A program made the translations under genes and the position numbers. The notes under the pieces were generated by a model. It had not been told where the DNA came from and ran no database searches. It saw nothing but the letters and a program-made list of their open reading frames with translations. 64,000 bases of DNA, taken from the NCBI RefSeq assembly GCF_016545825.1, contig NC_052616.1:41337529-41401528 (forward strand), in the 5' to 3' direction. Positions 9,849 to 21,125 of the stretch are shown one piece after another; the stretch's first letter is position 1, and the number at the start of each line of letters is the position of its first letter. Source of the stretch: Eucalyptus grandis. Its lineage: Eukaryota > Streptophyta > Magnoliopsida > Myrtales > Myrtaceae.

Positions 9849-12800
9849 TGTGACATCCTGAAATTCGACCCCGTTTCGATAAAGTGAAATGGGCATTTCG
9901 TCGACGTCTGGCCTTTTTCTTACGAAGTGATCGGCTCACGAGTTAACTAACCTATTGGGTGAAGCCGTTAAGGGATGTATCAGCTGTAAAATCCCTAAAA
10001 GCTACCTAATTGGTTGGATTGAGTAAAATCACGTTCGATCGATTTTTAACCACGAAATCAACTCGATTTCGGGAATCGAATTTTAAGCGCGTCATAATTC
10101 TTATTTTTAGGATCCTGTCTATACTCGCTCGTCAATTTATTGACGGGTCGAAATTTCAATAAAGAAATTATCGGAAGAAAAATTGAAGCCCAAAAGAAAA
10201 GGAAAAGAGAAAAGGAAAATTGAAATAAGGAATTATACATTTCCTTTTCTTTCCTCTCTCTCCCTCTCTTTTCTTTTCTTTCTTTTCTTTCTCTCTTCTC
10301 TCTCCTCTCCCTTTCCCCCTCGTGCGAATTCCCCACCGCCCACTTTATCTCTCTCTTCTTTGACTAGTCAAAACCCCACACCCTTATCTCTCTCTTTTCT
10401 CTCCTCTCTCTTCTTTCTTCCTCTGCACGCTCGACCGAACCCCCTTTTCTTCTTTCTTCTTCTCCTTCTTTTCTCCACGCCGAGCGAACCAGAAGCTGTA
10501 GCTCGCCCTCAGCTGCTTACCGCTCGTCCCGCTCGCCGCACCGCCGCACCGCCGCCCGCGCCCGTGCGCTCGCCGCCGTCCGCGTGCGCCCAGGCCGCGC
10601 AATCCAGCTCGGCCCAGCCCTGTTTCGTCTCTGTTCTGCACCGACCAGCCCATCTCCAGCCACCTCCGGCCACCGCCAACCTCGCCGGACCTCCCCGCGA
10701 CTCCCTCGCTCTCCGCCGGTTTCCCCTCGCCGCCTAGCCGCCGGAGCAGGCCCGATCGGCTCCGTCCAGCAGACCCACGGAGTGGTTTCAGCATCTTCGG
10801 GCCCGCTTTTGGGCCGTTTCCCGGCCCCGAACCCGAGCGGTGCTTTGGGAAGAATCGTTCCTCGCGTCGCCGCCGTCGGATTGATCCGATTTGCGAGCGA
10901 TTCAAATCGATTTGGTGAGTAATCTCACTAATCCAGGATTAGTGGCTAATTATGCTTTAAGCTGGTTTAGATTTAATTAATTATGTTTAGGTTGTTAGAT
11001 TAGAATAAATTAGCAATTATTAGTCAATTGTGATGTGATTTAGATAAATTGATTGTGTAATTAGCAAGTAGACGTGGTCTACTAATTATTGGAAGTGCCT
11101 CGGGATTTTTCCCGACCCTTAGTGGGCTCCAATTAGGCTTTTCGGGCCTAAGTGGATATTTTAGTATTTAAATATTAATTTTCGGAATTAAATTAAATAA
11201 TTATTTATTTTCTGAAAATTTAAGGGAGATGGTTCGGAACCGGAAAATTGTGCTGATGACCGTGGTGAAGTCCGTTTAGTTAATCGGGCTTTATTTTGAG
11301 CTAAATTGAATTTTTAATATTAATTATTTTAATTTTCGAAATTAATAAATAAATTAATTATTTTTCGGAAATTAAGATTTTGATGGCCGACGACCGAAAT
11401 CTCGTGCTGATCGTCGTGGCGCAGTCCGTTTATTTATTTGAGCTCCACGTTGTATGGAATTGAATAAATTGTGATATTTTAGGATTTACCCTAAATTGAT
11501 TGGAATCGATTGAGATTGAATTATCGATTGGTGAATGGCCAAGTATGTTCATTCAGCATTTATAATGCTTTGTTGAGTTAATTTAATTATTTGATTGAGT
11601 ATTGATTGGTGAATGGCCAAGTATGTTTATTCAGCATTTATAATGTTTTGTTGAGTTGATTTATTTATTTGATTGAGAAATCGTTGGGCATTGGTTGTCG
11701 ATATTGAAAGTGAACTGGTAACCACTGCAAAGAGGACACGTGGCTCGGTGAATTGGAATGTCACCTGGAAAATGCACGTGAGTTCGGTGGTTGAATATGT
11801 CACCTTGGCGAAAAGGTCGCTGAGAGAATGCACGTGGCTCGGAGACTCGGTATGTCGTCTGGAGAATGCACGTGGCTCGGTGACAGGATTTGGCATCTAA
11901 AAGGACACGTGGTCTCGGCGAATTGATGCATCGCTTTGGTGAGATGCACCTTAGAGAATGCACGTGAGTCCGGCATTCGGAATGGCATCTAAAAGGGCAC
12001 GTGGTCTCGGCGAATTGATGCATCGCTTTGGTGAGATGCACCTAAGAGAATGCACGTGGGCCCGGGCATCTAAAAGGGCACGTGGTCTCGGTGACTTGAT
12101 GCATCACTTTGGCGAAAAGGTCGCCTGAGAGAATGCACGTGGGCCCAAGGTTCGAGGCACGTGAACTCGGAGACTTGGAAGGTCGTCCTGGAGAATGCAC
12201 GTGGCCTAGCTTTTAAATATCCCACAGTGGGGATTGATTTGTTTGGCATATAATCGACTAGGTCGATTTGATCGATGCTTCGATCAGTGATATGATTGCT
12301 TGGGCGCCTATTATGAATTGTACCGACTTGCGGGTGGGATGCGAGGCCAAGGTAAGTCATCCGCCCTGTGCGTGTTTAGGCAGCCTTTAGTATAATAGTT
12401 TACTAATCGGGCTTAGTGGGGTAGAACTCGCTGAGACGTAGTCTCATCCCAGTTTGGGGAAAACCATTTCAGGACCCCGCTGAAGAGCTGTGGAGGAGGA
12501 ATCCGAGAAGGAGAACTCGGAGGTGAGATCTGAGGAGAAGGATTTTTGGAAGAAGAAGGCAATTCTGAGAGAGGCCTTGAGTAAGGCCTAGTTTATCTAA
12601 GTTTCTGTCTTCTTTTGTGATCTCCGTTTTGATGTGAATAGTTTTGAAGTGGTTTGTGTTTTGTATAAACGTGTGGTTATAAATTTCAATATGAAAAATA
12701 TGGCCCTGCTTTTCTATCCCATCGTTTTATTGTCTGGGGATTTTAATTGCTTCCGTATGTGCTTAATAAATGAAGGGGTCGGCGATACTAGTCCTGGGAT

Positions 12801-12864
12801 ATCGCATTATAAAATCGACCAAAGGTAAAAGGATGTGTGCGTGCCCGAGGATCGGGGCATGACA
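9849..12864 (+). mobile_element. Solo LTR of Ty3/gypsy (Tekay-like) family
   Basis: The element begins TGTGACATCC and ends GGGGCATGACA. It is flanked by the perfect 5-bp duplication TGCCC (9844-9848 and 12865-12869). Over its roughly 3.0 kb it is the reverse complement of the LTRs at 30131-33205 and 37550-40619. It shows the same order of a pyrimidine tract (10240-10480), a GC-rich part (10490-10920), an AT-rich part and a G-box array. No internal sequence remains, so unequal recombination between two LTRs probably removed it. Long frames at 10183-10922 and 11627-12360 are readings of low-complexity and repeat DNA. Confidence 0.92.
11737..12203 (+). repeat. G-box (CACGTG) array inside the solo LTR
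   Basis: Twelve perfect CACGTG hexamers occur in about 470 bp. They are embedded in two alternating degenerate units, one of the type GAGAATGCACGTGG and one of the type AAAAGGGCACGTGGTCTCGG, with spacers containing TGATGCATC and GGTGAGATGCACC. Flanked CACGTG is the core site of plant bZIP and bHLH factors. The homologous arrays in the paired LTRs keep eleven perfect cores each. Confidence 0.85.
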
Positions 12865-12939
12865 TGCCCTGCACATAATTTCTAAATGCAATGATGTTTA
12901 TTTGTGATAATAAAATATGCAATAACTAAATGACATTGA

Positions 12940-13040
12940 TGTGGTGACATGACAAGATGATGACATGACAAGATGATGACATGGCAACGATGACATGACA
13001 TTGATAATGTAGCAACAATGACATGGCAATAATAACGCGG
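12940..13040 (+). repeat. Short tandem repeat of ATGACATG-type units
   Basis: Repeats of GATGACATGACAA and variants run from about 12940 to 13040. Length and sequence drift between units suggest an old, small satellite. Confidence 0.6.
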
Positions 13041-13724
13041 TATTTATGAAACTAGTCCTGTATGATACATGCATATTATATTTTGTGATTTTCTTTTAAA
13101 GCTCAAATAGGAATCACCCTACAAATGTGAGTAGCTAATTTAAACTAGAAAATAGTTTTTCCTAGATATGCAATTATAAATTATAAATTGTAATATATCT
13201 TAAATGCATGCAATTCTTGTATTTTCAAAATAGGAAAATTTCTTGAATTAACAATATGCAATAAATAAGCCCAAACAATCAAAGATTTGCGACATTCAAA
13301 AATAGGAAATAATGATAATCGGGAATCCAATCTTTAAGTCTTAAAGATCGAAACCACGGGTACTATGCACAAGTCAAAAAGGAAATTTCCTAATCGCATA
13401 AAAATCTATTTAAATCAAGTTTAAAATCACAATAATCACGACTTAGGCAATATGATATTCAAATTAAGTTTAATTACCTAGATTGGAAGATTGTGTCGAA
13501 TGGTGGCTGATGGCGAGGCGAGTTCATGGTGACCGGCGAGGAAAATTTGCTGACAATGACCGGCGAAGGGCAGATTGGATACTGAGGTGATGGAATGACA
13601 GTGAATGTGAAGACCGTGAGAAGATCATAGAGGTAGTTGGCCACGTCGAAAGCTGACCACTGCAGTTGGTGTGAATCACAAATAAGGATCGTACTCAGTG
13701 AGACTGGGTAGCTCTTTGTTGGAT
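13041..13724. other. No gene recognised
   Basis: AT-rich sequence, then a GGCGA-rich stretch at 13490-13620 without an interpretable reading frame. Confidence 0.35.
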
Positions 13725-13730
13725 CCCGGT

Positions 13731-14502
13731 TTGGCGCATTTGGTAATGATTCTGTTTCCGGGAGTAGATTCGGATCATAAATGATTTTTTTTTTTTTTTT
13801 TGTTCACAGGAACTGATTCTAAGCATTTTAAGCCATTTGGTAATGAGAATTGATTCTAAGCATTTTAAACCGTTTGTAATTGTCCAAAATTTCCGATTTT
13901 GGAATAGAATTGTGTTTGGTATCATGCTCATTGATTTTGTTCCAAATTAATTTCTTTCAATTTTTAAATAATTTTTATAATTTTTCTTTTCATTTTTTTT
14001 TTCCTTTTTTTTTTTCCTTTTTTTCTTCTCTCGTATTCTTCTTCTTGTTCTTCTTCTTCAAGCCAGTCGCCGGTCGGCGATAGGCCAGACGAGGGTCGAC
14101 GACCTCACCAGAGCGTCGCCGGCCCTCGTTGGCCGAGCCTCGCCGATGGCCAAGCTAGCCTCGCCGAGGCTGGGCAAGGCCCGCTTAGCCACCGGTGGGG
14201 CTAGGCATCGGGAGGCTTGCCTAGCCTCGCCGGTGGCCACGCGGGCCTCGGGCAGGCGAGCCAGATCGGCGGGCCTCGCCTCGGTGGTTAGCTCGCTAGA
14301 CCTCACCCCGGCCTAGCCGAGCCTCGGCGAGCTCGCCGAACCGGTTGCCGGTGACCGGTGGTGGTGGCGGACAGCGGCGACAGTGGCTGCGGACGGGCGC
14401 GGATGGTGGTGGATGGGGGCGGATGGTGGCGCGCGATTGAAGAAGAAGAAGAAAAGAGAAGAATAGTTAAGTTTGATTCTTTTTTCTGATTCTGGAACAA
14501 GA

Positions 14503-14542
<40 letters not shown>

Positions 14543-14690
14543 TATTTATTTATTCATTCTTGATTCTACTCCCAAGCTGTTCCCGGGAACAAAAATTTTA
14601 CCAAACACGATTATATTCCCAAACTGATTCCAGGAATAAAGAATCAGAATTTGGCTCTATTTGGATGGTTACCAAACAGGGCCTTGATAC
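13731..14690. mobile_element. Tourist/PIF-Harbinger-like element with GC-rich core
   Basis: The left end has GCGCATTTGGTAATGATTCT. The right end is the complement of GGCCCTGTTTGGTAACCATC. Subterminal motifs for GATTCT and TTCCGGGA are repeated inversely (13745-13870 versus 14560-14650). The core (14060-14440) is strongly GC-rich with repeated CTCGCCGG. A relative lies at 46775-47280. A 3-bp target duplication cannot be confirmed. Frames in the core are compositional artefacts. Confidence 0.5.
14505..14538. repeat. (AT)n microsatellite
   Basis: A perfect AT dinucleotide run of about 30 bp within the right arm of the Tourist-like element. Confidence 0.95.
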
Positions 14691-15899
14691 TCGATTCCTA
14701 TGGTCTCACCCTTTTTGCGAGACCACGGGTTGAGCTCTCTTGTCTTGATCCAGTAGCCGATCTGTATCGTTCATCATGTCAAAGACATACAATCAGATAC
14801 TTCCTCACCAATCCCACCGGACAAACTAAACAAAACTATCTTACCATATCTCCATAAATTTGAGCATGATCTAACGATTAATAAATGCACACTCTTAGAT
14901 TTTGTGAAATTGCACTCTATAATTTTTGGCTGTTGAGGAAGAAAGCTTCGCCCTTATCTCGAAAATTTTCTGCTTGTCCCTTTCACGTACATTCCTCCTT
15001 TATTTACATAGATGGCTCTTATTGACGAGGGGATAATGGCAAATCTTTTCTCTCTCTCAAACTTGAACACCTTCCAGTGCCAGTCGTGATCATTCAACAT
15101 GATAAGGGGGGCTTTCATAATTTATTTCACTCGAAACCCAATCCCCACCAGGCCTCTTTCTTAAAATATGGCTGAATTTCTTTTCCCTTGAGTTCATGAT
15201 CATGGTTCTTTATCTCTTCCGCGATTGAGTTTAATTAGAACATGTTTGAAATGGTGCAGATGATATAATTTACCCCTTTAGGTAACCTCTCTCCTCTTTG
15301 TAGATTAAATATGAGTTTGAAATTATTGGACACTGGATAGAAATATATAGGAATTAATAACTGCCGATAACTATCGAACCAAATAACTGCGGGGAATCAA
15401 ATCACATTGACACGGGGTTGACCGTAAATTTTAAACTGTTCCATTAACATGGCCAATCACATCTTTGAAAAGTCTTTCTAGCAAGCATGCGGTGGTACAT
15501 GGTAACATCGTGCTAGGGCCCTGTGATTTGCTTGAGATGCATGACTTGAATAAACATGCAAACATGAACTATGCTAATGGTATTTTGTTTAATGGTCAGG
15601 GTCGATCACTAATTATCCTATACAATAAATGACTAAATGAAATAGCCAAATCTTACTTGTCAACAGTTTCTTCTCTTTGAAGGAAAGCTCACAGATTCTT
15701 CAAAGATAAATGACACCTAAGTATTATAATGTGAATGCAATGCAATGACTCTTTTTGTTGGGAATATAGATCTTAATGAGGTACACCCATTTTTCTAATG
15801 TAATGTAACGAAATGTGACGTAAATGCTGATGTAAAGGTAGAAACGTACCTGCACTTACTTACCTGAGGATTCAAGAAGGTAAACTTGGGTACGGATCA
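14691..15899. other. No gene recognised
   Basis: Mostly AT-rich intergenic DNA. No long frame, structured RNA or repeat boundary was recognised. Confidence 0.35.
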
Positions 15900-16850
15900 A
15901 TTTTTGTAAGCCTGACAAGCATCTGGGACTTAAAATATTGGAAAGGCTTGAAAATTTCTGGAGCGTCATTTGGAACCTAAACTGATCTTTGATATTTGAA
16001 AAGATTTTTGACGAATTACCTAAATTTCTCCTTATCTATTCAAAAGTTTCGACCAATAAACACCAATAAATCACCCTAGAAACTTTAGAGGCTTTCTTTG
16101 GGAAATATATAGAATTCATTTCAGTCACTTGAAATGATTGAATCAATAAATACCTAGATTTTTTCTTAGCTATTTAAAGATTTAACTTGATAAATACTTG
16201 GAACTCATCTCAAGTATTTAATTATTTATTTGGTAAACACATAAATCATCCCATGAGTTTAAAATACCTTAACGAAATATCTAGATTTCTCCTTAGACAT
16301 TCAAAAATGTCTTGACAAAATACCCAGATTTCTCCGTAGGTAAAAAGATTTAATTGATAAACACCTAAAACTAATCTTTGGCATCTAACGATCAAATTGA
16401 TTGGTAATCATCCAAAGTGTTTAAGAATTTCTTTGCGAAGTATAGAGATTTCTCAATAGACAATCGAAAAGTGTTTTGATGACCCTAGATTTCTGCTTAG
16501 GCATTCAAAAAGATTTCCTTCCAAATTACGTAGACTTCTCCTTAGATAATTGAAAGGAATTTGACAAAATACCATTTCTCTTTAGGTATTTGAGAAGATT
16601 TCTCAACAAATTACCTATACTTCTCTTAAGGTATTCGAAAGGATTTTGATGAAATACCTAGATATCTCCATGTGCATTCAAAAATATTTCCTAACAAATT
16701 ACCTAGACTTCTCCTTATGAATTCAAAAGGATTAGGTCAGTAAACATCTGGAACTTACTTAAGAAATTTAAAATATTTGCAATATCTAAGACATACTTTA
16801 GATATCCAGGAAGGTTTCTCACAGTCGAATAGTTGGAAAATTCAACAGTG
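15900..16850 (+). repeat. Decayed tandem repeat of about 50 bp
   Basis: Variants of CCTAGATTTCTCCTTAGG followed by CATTCAAAAAGATTT and GACAAAATA recur about every 45-60 bp over roughly 900 bp. Examples are near 16020, 16150, 16270, 16320, 16440, 16490, 16530, 16610 and 16700. Units differ by many substitutions, so this is an old satellite-like array. It has no coding potential. Confidence 0.7.
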
Positions 16851-18829
16851 TTTAGAGGAGTCACGAAGCTTCAGAGAGCAACTTGAACCTTACAAACTCT
16901 TTGGTCTTCAAGAAAACATTATCTATCTAACACGATTATAGCAAATATGTGCGCTCATAAAAAAGATAGACAATCCAGACTATTCACTTTCTCTAAAATT
17001 GAATTCCTGAAAGCATTTTCAGCAACAAAAAGTTCTCACTCCAATAAACATACCTTGTATCTTTCTATAAATGCACGAAACTAACACTTTTCTTCTTCTT
17101 CTTATTTTTTTAACTGGAAACACTTCAAAGCTTTAGAAAATATTTAAATATTGACTATAGGACCATACTTGATATTAATAAATAATTTTCGTAGGCATTA
17201 TTTTTGAACAATTTGTACTTTAATCGCCATTCATCATCTTTCTAGAGTCCTGCCAGTCTTTTCTCCTATTTATCAAGTTCCATGCAATTTGCAGTTCTTA
17301 TCGTTCGAAAGGGGCATTCACATGCAATCTTATCCAACGTTCGAAAAAAAAAATTCGTAAGTGAGGAAAATAAAAGGTGAAGAAAAAATATAAGGAGCAG
17401 ATGATATATTTATCTTGCTGTTTGGAAGGTGATCAAGTTAAAAGAAGTGAACAATTGAATTTACCTTGTCTGGGAAGATACGAAAATTGAAAGGAAAGCA
17501 AATGTAATGAAGGAAAAATACATTTTTACCCTTATAATTTATTGGTGAAAAGATGAAGAAAGGGTAATTTGGGAATTTGCAGTAGAACTTGCTGATTCCT
17601 CACACCTTCTTTCAATTTCCGTGAACATGTTTTTCTTAGCCTATCTAAGCGATTTGAATACTCACCCTATTCCCCACTATGTTCTTCTCTCATGCCTTTG
17701 TTTTGCTTTTTCTTCCTCATTTAATAATATGACAATGCGTGGTCTCCACTCACAGCAACCGGAAAAGTTCTCTGGCATGGAGACTCATATAAGGAAAGTC
17801 TTCGATTCATTGTGGATAAAGTCGAATTTCAACTAAGGAGGCTTTTGTATCATAAAACTTTTTCATGATAAAGAAAGTACTTTTTATAAATCCTTTTTCA
17901 AAAAAATGTTTTCAATTTTCTGGATTAGGACATTCTTTTCCCTAAGTTGAAGCACTCATCTTAAATGATTTTCCATTAATTGATCATTTTCGACAAATCA
18001 TACGCACGACAGTCCAAAATATTAATTTGCAAAAAAAAAAAAAAAAATCACTGAAGCAAACACATCATAAGCATCGGTTTGGTATGCCTATTAGTTATGC
18101 TATAATTGTTTAGTGACTATACAGTGAAGTATTGTAACTTATGTGTTCACTAATATGAGGAGTTTACCAAATTCCCTATAAAAAAAAACGGTAGCATTTC
18201 TTTTCACAGTTATAACTATTGCGGAAACCGAACAGGTATCAATAAAGCTCCAAAGACGATTTCTCAAATCTCTGTCAGTTTTAGCATAAATTTTATAATT
18301 TTCTTATTTTTGGTAAGTAAAATATATCTAATTTCATGAAGGTTTGATTACATTTTTAGAATAAGTCAAACCTTTGGGAAATAATTTTTTCCTTTGATTT
18401 GTTTAATTTTTTCATTTGTAAAAAGCATGCTCATTTGCTAAACTTTGACCCAATATGAAATTTCATCCATAGACTTTTAATCCGTTAAATATAGTCCCTA
18501 AACTATTGCTAAATGTTCAATATAGTTTGACTATATTAATAAGTTTAACTTTGTCTTTTTGTTAGTTCAAGTTAATGAAATTTGCTGACATACCCTTCAA
18601 GCCGGTAAGTTCTACCAATTGAAAGCAAAAAGAAGTTGGATAAGAAAATGGAATTCACGATCACATGTTCTTATATAGTATTGACGCATCATTTCAGAAG
18701 TCCAACTTAGTATTAAATATGTCATGTCATCAAATTACATCTGACTTGTTGTTTGATCAAATGGAATGGCTATATTGAACGTTTAAAAATAGTTCAAGAA
18801 TTGTACTGAACAAATTAAAAATTTAAATA
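16851..18829. other. No gene recognised
   Basis: AT-rich sequence. A 71-codon frame at 17621-17836 has no recognised motif. A poly(A) run lies at about 18030-18046. Confidence 0.35.
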
Positions 18830-18841
18830 TGATGACACTAA

Positions 18842-18849
18842 GAATATGC
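18842..18849 (+). promoter_or_regulatory. P1BS site, distal, copy 2
   Basis: GAATATGC fits GNATATNC and lies where copy 1 has GAATATTC. It is about 280 bp upstream of the TATA box. Confidence 0.6.
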
Positions 18850-19077
18850 TCAGTATATAGACAAGATCAAAATGAGCTAAAACTAAACTTCCCAGGAAAT
18901 TTCTCAACTCCATTATTTGGATGGAGTAATACATATTGACTCCGGTCGTCCACAAATCCTGGAACGAACCTGGAATTGAGATTTAGCATACCTAACTCCC
19001 TGGACCACTATAGCTTCTTTTGTCCTTTTCGTTCAAATGGAAGTTCACAAGATCTTACTGGATTTCGGATGTTCTCA

Positions 19078-19085
19078 GAATATGC
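19078..19085 (+). promoter_or_regulatory. P1BS site, proximal, copy 2
   Basis: GAATATGC follows GGATGTTCTCA exactly as in copy 1, 37 bp upstream of the TATA box. The consensus positions are kept while a degenerate position changed, which suggests constraint. Confidence 0.7.
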
Positions 19086-19121
19086 TGTTTGCATGGAAAA
19101 TGACCTTAACCTTTTGGGAGC

Positions 19122-19131
19122 CTATAAATAG
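19122..19131 (+). promoter_or_regulatory. TATA box of MIR399 copy 2
   Basis: CTATAAATAG is identical to the box at 7391-7400 and stands in the same relation to the hairpin. Confidence 0.7.
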
Positions 19132-19211
19132 ATTCTGCACCTTAACACTGCTCTTCGAAGCCAAAAGCATCAGAAGTAATATTTATATTAAGAGGAAATG
19201 ATTGATAGTGA

Positions 19212-19318
19212 GCATGGCATGTAAGCGGTGAATTACTGGGCATTTACTCCTTTGGCAATGAATACAATATAAGTTCATTGCCAAAGGATATTTGCCCAGC
19301 TATTCACCGTTGCTATCT
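19212..19318 (+). ncRNA. MIR399: miR399 precursor, copy 2, variant at position 11
   Basis: The hairpin is compact. The 5' arm contains TGGGCATTTACTCCTTTGGC, followed by AATGAA, a loop of about 11 nt and TTCATT. The 3' arm at 19279-19299 begins TGCCAAAGGATATTTGCC and ends CAG. The outer stem pairs GCGGTGAAT with the complement of ATTCACCGTTGC. Compared with copy 1 and the family consensus, position 11 of the mature RNA is U instead of G. Copies also differ at position 19. Target cleavage occurs opposite positions 10-11, so this change could weaken slicing of PHO2-type targets or redirect the RNA. Promoter sites are conserved, so transcription is plausible. Family membership is clear; function of the variant is inferred. 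Confidence 0.82.
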
Positions 19319-20160
19319 TCAATCAAGTTGTCTTTCACGGCACTATATTCATTTAATTTTAGTTAATTTTCTTCAATTGTTCATCTATTGATATTGTTTA
19401 TAATCAGATGATTGCATTTGTTATATGATAGATAAGATTGTTAAGTGATGATAGCGGACATACTTTGGACCTCTAGCATATATGTTCTTCACCTTTTTCT
19501 TAACAATTGTAAAAAAATTAGAAATAATTATTTTTCATATTCTTTCAGATATTGAAATAATCTTTTTGTTTTCATTTGCTAATAGTGCAGGAGGTCTTTG
19601 AGCCCAACTAAACAATGCTCTCGTTTTTGCTAACTAGTCCTGTCGCTTTTGTGATGAAGCACGTATGGTTTTAGATGTGATCAACAATTGACAACCACGT
19701 ATCAAACGCGGCGGCCCTCCAGCATGTAAGTAAAGACAGATCAGTGATGGCCCGGTGATCATGGTGCCGGTGGTCATGGTGGCTGAAGACAAAGGATGTG
19801 ATTGAAGGCACCGCGACAAGGCGATTTAGCAATGGATAATTTTCTAGTAACTAATTAGTAGGTAGAGGAAAAAGAGTGAAACAAGAGAAAATAGGAAAAT
19901 CGTTTCATATGGTTAGTGTCATTTTTTTTTTCTAAAGAGAGTGAAAAGAAAATGTTATTCCACCCTTAACGGAGAAGTTCCACTTTTAGAAAATTGTCGA
20001 TGGTTATCTTCGATGAAATTCAAGAAACTAAAGTCCCCAATTTGAGTCTGTATCGAGGAACCATAATTGAACTATAGCATTTTTATCAATGTAGTATTGT
20101 GATTTGAATCGCCATAATGAATTCATTGTTTGAATTTTTTAACCAAAATTATCGCTAATT

Positions 20161-20814
20161 GCCTGAAGTGACAAGGAACACAAACCCTTAATTCGAGCCA
20201 CTCCTCGCTATCATACGAAACATTCGAAGAACGTCACAGCCATACATACACAATCATCATTTCCATGTTTGGAAAATTTTCGCCATCATTTTCCATTTCT
20301 TGGTTATAGTTAAAAAATTTCATTTGACTTCTTTAAATATGTAACCTTTTTCCCACAATTGTAAATTGTGCCCCGTCTATTCTCCTTAATTATCTTGGAG
20401 ACCTTTGTTCACATAGGAAAGGCAAAATCTGATACACAATCATCTTGACCCAGTTGACCTCGCTTGCGGCTGCCACTGTCGCTGCGGCGGCGTGGTTATC
20501 CTCCCTCAGGACATGTTAGAGTCATAGGCCTTCAGGGGCGGCATGGTGGCCTTGGAGGCAGAGGGGATGGGCAAGCCGCGAGGACGGCTTCCGTGGCGGC
20601 ATGGCAGCTGCCAGCTCTCGCCCCAGAGCAGCCTGACCAACCCGTAAAATGGGTTCAAGATCTGACCGTAGGCCTAGTATAGCAAGGATCGGAAAATTTG
20701 TGCAGCAATGCGAGTCAAAGTCAAGCTTTTTCAGTTTTTCACATGCTTCGAAAGCAAAAGATCTAAACTTTCAGATTCGAAAGAGATTAGGTTTTAGCTA
20801 TTTAAGTTGGGTTT
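20161..20814. other. No gene recognised
   Basis: AT-rich up to about 20455, then a GC-rich patch (20460-20640) with a 72-codon frame rich in Arg and Gly. No known motif is visible. Confidence 0.35.
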
Positions 20815-21125
20815 GTCAGAAATTCACATTGGGTTTCTTCACGAAAAGATATGTCTATACATGTTTGAGATGAATTTTACTTTGAAATTTCAGTTTCACG
20901 CTTCAATTTTAGGATTTCACTTCAAATGCGATGTTTACTTGATAATAATTGCCTTGAATTTTATAAAATTGATAAACATGCAGTAAAAAGTATTTTCATA
21001 TTTTTTTAAGATAATGAAATAATATATGTTGTTTATTACTTGCCAATGGTGCAGGTGGGCTTTGAGCCACCAAACAATGCCTTGGTTTCCACTAACTAGT
21101 CATGTCACTTTTGAGATGAAAAATG
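20815..21125 (+). repeat. MIR399 block, partial third copy without hairpin
   Basis: ACGAAAAGATATGTCTATAC, CATGTTTGAGATGA, TTTACTTGATRATA and the stretch GTGCAGGTGGGCTTTGAGCC...ACTAACTAGTCATGTCACTTTTGAGAT match the 3' flanks of the other two copies (7835-8060 and 19530-19670). No sequence resembling the miR399 arms is present upstream. This copy is a remnant. Confidence 0.7.

Larger units (their letters stand above)
18830..20160 (+). repeat. MIR399 block, copy 2 (duplicated segment)
   Basis: Colinear with 7157-8600. Promoter, hairpin and 3' flank are recognisable throughout, with substitutions and small indels. An extra stretch sits in the promoter between the distal P1BS and the GGACCACT motif (18925-19010). 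The copies are about 11.7 kb apart, partly because the 3-kb solo LTR and other elements lie between them. Confidence 0.85.

Noticed and set aside
10183..10922. Open frames of 92-184 codons on both strands, rich in Ser/Pro/Arg or Glu/Arg/Lys
   Set aside because: They fall in the pyrimidine- and GC-rich part of the solo LTR, recur in the other two LTRs in shifted form, and have no domain.
11737..12203. Regularly spaced repeats that might suggest a CRISPR array
   Set aside because: Units are degenerate, spacers are repeats themselves, the array lies in an LTR, and the DNA is plant nuclear.
14505..14538. (AT)n run as a TATA promoter
   Set aside because: A microsatellite inside a DNA element with no gene downstream.
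17621..17836. A 71-codon frame with a hydrophobic N-terminus that might be a small secreted protein
   Set aside because: No conserved motif, no promoter signals and no paralog in the window. Its length is not exceptional for chance frames.
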